Shown in pieces: positions 58,752 to 64,000 of a DNA stretch of 64,000 bases. The stretch is from Hypoxylon rubiginosum (taxonomy: Eukaryota > Ascomycota > Sordariomycetes > Xylariales > Hypoxylaceae): NCBI GenBank assembly GCA_902806565.1, contig CADCXA010000026.1, forward strand, positions 62,001 to 126,000, written 5' to 3'. The position numbers and the translations under genes are program-made. Numbering within the stretch: position 1 is the first letter of the stretch; the number at the start of each line of letters is the position of its first letter. The notes below the pieces were generated by a model. That model searched no databases and was not told the DNA's origin. It saw only the letters and a list, made by a program, of their open reading frames with translations.

Positions 58752-61700
58752 ATCTGACATGTCATCATCCCGTTAGCCAGCGACGCTGCCAAGCCACATA
58801 TGCACGCAAAGTAGATGAGCTACTGTACAGACATCTAGAGGTCCTGTACAAAAAGGTCATGCTGTGGCTATAGCGATGGGTACAAGTATTGAAGATATAG
58901 GAGTGGACGTGAGGATTTTTAGGTCAGGGGTAATACAATAGAGCAGGTAGGCACTATCAAGACGCAATTGTACTTCGTACAGATGAATATTATGCAATGC
59001 GTATGGGGATTCATAACGGAGTATACTTATTTCATTGAGAAGGTCAAGTCGTTCTGTGAACTGCCGACCATTTCTTTTCCCCGAGCTTGTATTAAGATGG
59101 GAGAAGGATTCTCCTGTATTGCCTAGGTAGGTAGGTATTAGAGCTGACGCGACCGTGTTCCGAAGGCGTAGATACAGCCGTTATCTGGGGGAGAGCCCAA
59201 CACGAGTACCACAAGCGCAATGCGATTCCTTGCAGCGACACTGATAGAGACTTCGGATATGGCAGGGCGGATAGAGCGGCTATTCAAGTAAATGAACAAG
59301 CTCCGGGAACAGACGCGATTGAGCAAGCAATTGACGAACCGGCTGTGCCATGAGAGGTCAAATTGCCACCTCGAGTCGCAGACTAAGGTGTGGTGAAGGA
59401 GTAGTTGGAATCAAGGACGAATTGACCAATCAGAAAGCCAATTCGTAGAAGAGCATGTCCGTGAGTGGACAGGTTCAATTGAGCTGAAGAGTCGAGACCC
59501 CCCTTCGCGAGTGAGTCATAACGCAAGAATAGCAAGGCGAAGAAGGAAAAAGAATCGAGAATAGAGGGAAAATTGCGTTACGAAAATGTTTTCCTCAACA
59601 ATCGTGCGGGAAGAGGGGGGAATATTCCAAAAAGAATTAGGCACCTAACCTAAGGGAGTCCGGGAGTTAGCTTAGAGGGAGTGTTCATCATTGGACGAAG
59701 AATCGGTTCATCTAAGCCTAAACTTCCCGTTTAAGGTTAGCGAGTATCTACCCGTATTTATTTTAATGTTTATTTAATAAGCCGTGCATTATGCATTGCG
59801 TTTCGTTTCAATCTGTATTAAGGGTAGGTATCGATAAGCCCAGCTCTGTGCACGTTGTAGGCTGTAGGCTGTAGGCTGAGACGGGTTCATGTACTCTTCC
59901 GCATCCCCAAGTACCACTACTAGACCCCACGACACGCGGTACGTGACAAATTCACCACTCACAGTGTGTGTCATATGTTGAAGTCACAAGCCATCCATTA
60001 ATCGTATCTCATTATAATGGGGCGTAGTGATGGCAGTTGGGTGTAGAGGGTGTAGAGGGTGTAGGGGTGGGTGGGTCGTGGATACACAGGCGATGGGAAG
60101 ATATGCTGATGCTGATATGCCACAGCCTAACCAGCTAGCCCATAGATCGGCCTTGCTGTTCTCCATTGCTCACAAATCCAATCTGGCGGGTGGAGGTCCC
60201 CCAGATCTTCTCTTATGGCGCATGTAGTACCGACGGGATATACTGTACATACTATACCAGAAGTACATACATATCTTCGATGCTACGGTAGGCAGCGGTT
60301 GAATCAATTCAATCAAGTCAATCAAAAGACCTTTATTTGGATTGAATAGAGTCAAACCAAATATATGAATAATATATAATTGACTGAAGGTATTCGCAAC
60401 CGGTCTAATATATACCTAGGTACCTACATATATCTAACCAATAAGAGGAATTTATAGGTCCCGGGACCCACATTAAAAGATAAAAGCCCTTAAAAACACC
60501 AAAGATTATCGTGACTTTTACTAGGTCCTATAATGAATTATACCCATTAAATACTTCTAAATTAGGCAATAAGTGGGTCCGCTGTGGCTTTTTTTAACTT
60601 ATTACGCAATCAATTAAAAAAAACTTTTAATTGGGCTGACCAAATTTCCAAAATTTCCTGATTTACCGGTCTGAACCAAGTCAATCGTCAATCAAACCAA
60701 TCATACGATTGATTTGATTCAACCGCTGACGGTAGGTTATCGATGTCAATCGTGGAGAGCGTCGGCGCGGCGATAACCATTCAACCCTTTTTCGCCTTCT
60801 CTACTTGGGTATTACAGACGTATGAACGGCCTATCATCGATATATGCAACGGAGAAATATACCGCCATACCACCGCGATGCTGACGACACTTTGTTGCCT
60901 ACGCTAGTCTCGTGGAGTCATGGGCATGGGCGGACAGACTCTTTCCAAATAGCGATTCGATTCGAACGACGTTTGATCTAACCCGGTATCATATTTTACT
61001 GCTTATGATTTATCAACATTGCGCGCGCCCTCGGACTTTGGCGGACTTATTCGCTCACCCATGGCACCCATGGCGAGTTTTCCACTTCATCGCCATCCAT
61101 CGATGGAATGCTCTAGCGTTTCCCCCCGACGGATCCGGTCCGTCGTCATCCAGTCTAGGTTTCTAGAATCCGCCCATTCATCTAGCTGCGCTTGAAGGGC
61201 ATCAGTCTCGCTCAGTTTTCGAACGGTCCCAGGTAGCTCCTTATTGTGCCACGCCTTTTCCCCAGCTTCGCCTCGAGAAGTCTTAGCATTGACATTCGAC
61301 AGGTTGTGGCGGAAGGATGCGCAAGACCGATCCGAAAGCGCCCGAGCCATGGGAGTCAATATGTGAGACGTCCTCGACGTCAAGTCCTATACAACTAACT
61401 ACCTTACATCGCTGTACAATCGGGTGTCCTGTACGCCTATGTACCTTGCTTGCTCGCTCTTTACGGGATTATGCCTAATCGGAGGGCGACGAGACTCGAA
61501 GTGCGGGCAGCAATGGAATAGATCTCAGCCATTCCTTGCGTCGTCATTTGGCAGCCTTGAAACAAGCAAGCAAGCAGGCACCAGGGCTCCGAGGTTCTCG
61601 AACGCCGGGTACCTACATGCGATGAGTACCTCGCCTTCAATTAACTTTGCTGCCTGCGTACTGTTTTGAACCCAATTGGCACGGGAAGTCGATCAAAGTT

Positions 61701-64000
61701 GATTGTTTGTTCTTCTAGGGTCGCTGTCGATGCCTGCGACGTGTTTACGTAGTCCAATACGCGGACTCGACGGGTAAGCCAGAGCCCATCCGTCTTACAA
61801 ATAAGAAGGTATAAGGTATAGCATGCTGTCTAATTCAAATGGCCCACGGCAAAGCTATTCGTTCCTCAATTGGAACCCAATTGCCGGCATGGATGCTTCG
61901 TCTTAGCAAGGCCTAGCAAATAATGAAAACCCAAGCCAGAGCCTACCATATACGTATTTACGTTCAATTAGGTAGCTAGGCCTGTCCGCAAGTACCGAAG
62001 GACTATATTGTGTCAACACCAGCCGGGTTACAAGGACAGGTGCCTAAAAGACAATTGCCTAACCATCTCGTCAATCGCAGCTGAGTGGCCTTGAACGCTT
62101 CAGTCGGTCGATATTGGATATCTAGAGAGCGTGGCTGGCTCTTTCGTGCTTATCGGGAGCGCCATACCCATACCGTTTTACCACGTCCAATCTCACTTTC
62201 TCCCAGACCATGGACTACCTACATAGAACCATCCACATGACCTTCATCTTGCTAGACAGACGGCGCGAACCTTGGATGACGGATCAGCTCGCCTAGATCC
62301 GCCCTAGCCGTCTCTTGGAAGGCTTAGGCAGTTAGGATAGATACAGTTAGAGTAGGTGGGTGGTAGGTGGGCGCCCGTGTGGGTTGTCTTGGTCTTGGGG
62401 GTGTGTATCCAAGACATACGGTAACTAGCCTGCCTGCCTGCTAGCCAGCGTAGCGTAGCATTGGGCGCTACTATTTATGGTTATCCATCTTATCGTTATC
62501 TTTTATTGTTTCTACTATTGTACTGTACTACATTGTAAGACATCCATCCATCAGATTGGTGATCACGCTTCTCTCATAAGAGGTTATCACTTGACCTCCC
62601 TCTCCTCTAGTATCCCCCCTCACACCGAGACAAGGTGGCGGTATCGTGGTATCGAGCCTGCGAGCGCAGTCAGGCGCTGGTCAGGATGGATTTTCCAAAG
62701 ACGGTTGCCTGCATCAATCCACTTTCACATGCCGATACCTACATACCTACATACCTACCTGGCAAGACCCTTACCATCTCCAACGTCTCATCCATTACCC
62801 CGCCAGCCCGCCCATCTGCCCATGCGCACAGGCGTGCGATAATGCAGCTGCGCATTATCGTATTATCGATAGACCTAGGACTGAGGGGTCAAGATGTTTC
62901 ATCGTCCTTGAATAGTCCCACGTCATAGCTCCTTATCCCCCTATCCCATCACGAGCCAGGGCGACGACTATGTAATCCAACTAAATCCTGTTTAGATCCT
63001 CTTCCAAGAACATCTTATTTTGACAATGAGCGGCTCCGGCTATGGTCTTCCTGTAGCCTGTAGTCTATAGTCCAAATCCTGTCTTTCTACCCAACCCCAT
63101 TCCCCCATTCCAGATACTCCTTCACGTCAAAGCGTCAAAGCATGGGCATCTTAGACTCCACGCCCTACGGACGAAGGGATTTCCATCATTCCTGCTTACT
63201 TACCTACTTCAAAGCATCCCCTCATCCTCACGTAATCCCCCGCTTCGGCCCGTATCAGTCCCATTGACTCGGGTCTGGCTTCTGCATTCCCATGCCGTCA
63301 CAATATTGGAAGCCCCTTAAAGGACCCTTCCTACATGGGGCCCGGTGGGCATCCAGGCATCTAGGGGTCTTGTCCTAGTCCAATACCAAATCTTGCGGAA
63401 TATCACAGGGTCTAGCACGTATTGGCTTTGACGGATGGTTTCAATCCCACTGCCGTTTTCAGCAGGTCGAAAAGTAATAGTCTGCTCGGATCTTGTAATT
63501 CCCAGGAAGCATGCTTTTTCCTTTGCGGGCCGTGTATAGCTTCTCTCTAGTCTTCTCACAAAACGATAGTAGATCATTAGCGTCGACGAGCCTCGTACCA
63601 CGCCGTACATGGCTGCCACGGTAGCTCGCAATATCCCGCCCGTTTTCGGCTTCGTTCATCCCGCCCAAACTCGGATAGCTTGTGGGCTGTTGGTCATTTT
63701 CTTTCCTTACCTACCTGCCTGTGTCACCTACATATCACTGTGCTCAGGATCGTCGGTAGTCAGCAAAAGTCCCGTCGGCCGCCCAATGGAGCGTTCCGAT
63801 TATGCGCCTATGTCAACTCGGTCCGTATCGTGTCGCGCGAAAGATCATCTCGACAATGTGAGAGTTACTACGTAGGGTCGCACGATGTCTTGGTCAGATG
63901 ACTCAATTTCGCCAGGGAGGAGATGAGTCCGCCGGCTGTACGTATTTATGCACATTCCCGTTTGCTAACTGTTCCCGAATCCATACAGTAAGTAGGTAGT
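58752..64000. other. Gene-poor region with short repeats
   Basis: About 5.2 kb with only short frames. The best of these is 61,087-61,350 on the minus strand (87 codons from ATG, helical, no domain). It contains a (TGTAGGC)3 run near 59,858-59,878, (GGTGTAGA)n near 60,041-60,066, repeated CCTACATA/CCTACCTA units near 62,740-62,760, and many TACCTAGGTA palindromes. Composition is uneven, with AT-rich patches around 60,350-60,720. No tRNA, rRNA or transposon was recognised. Confidence 0.5.

Noticed and set aside
1..64000. CRISPR array, bacterial operons, telomere repeats, rRNA or tRNA genes
   Set aside because: No spaced direct repeats, no TTAGGG arrays and no tRNA/5S consensus boxes were found; the splice signals show a fungal nuclear genome.

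Overview
The window looks like nuclear DNA of a filamentous ascomycete (Pezizomycotina). The evidence is short GT-AG introns of about 45-175 bp, several with a CTAAC-type branch site just before the acceptor. Typical fungal families are present: Zn(II)2Cys6, DUF7580, a FUN19-type SWIRM protein, extended and classical SDRs, and an MCT-like MFS transporter. The genome is bipartite: blocks that are almost entirely A/T alternate with ordinary roughly 50% GC DNA. The blocks (1-12,860 and about 17,160-28,870) have the look of repeat-induced point mutation (RIP): C and G almost gone, TpA abundant, no long reading frames. The species cannot be told from the sequence.

Layout. 1-12,860: AT-rich block with fossil coding repeats (a 141-bp array with ankyrin-like traces, a 102-bp array, a Lys/Gly-type 12-bp array). 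12,860-17,160: a GC island with two unrecognised genes, one with a single exon and one with three. 17,160-28,870: second AT-rich block with an 11-bp minisatellite. 28,883-29,629: a membrane-protein gene remnant at the block edge, carrying C-to-T type stops. 30,210-34,319: a divergent gene pair, comprising a three-exon protein with C2H2-like fingers, a GCN4-like basic-zipper segment and a C-terminal Zn2Cys6 cluster, facing a DUF7580 protein. 35,193-36,233: NAD(P)-dependent aldehyde/ketone reductase. 37,400-41,500: a decayed stretch holding two copies of a 58-bp palindromic mobile element (a third copy lies at 46,283), possible dead exons and a thioredoxin-like coding segment without an ATG or a CxxC.

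42,594-45,116: intronless 840-codon glycosidase-like protein with a clear GC step inside it. 47,526-47,861: small CsbD-like hydrophilic protein. 49,084-49,515: tentative small gene. 50,130-50,775: MFS monocarboxylate-type transporter pseudogene with CAG-to-TAG and CAA-to-TAA stops. 51,726-52,970: two-exon SDR with a possible mitochondrial leader. 55,144-56,397: SWIRM-domain protein. 57,150-64,000 is gene-poor.

The genes do not form an obvious pathway or cluster. The unifying theme is genome defence and decay: RIP blocks, RIP-type stop codons in nearby non-repetitive DNA, and a tiny mobile palindrome with 5-bp target duplications. The most novel items are that 58-bp element and the protein combining three kinds of DNA-binding motif.
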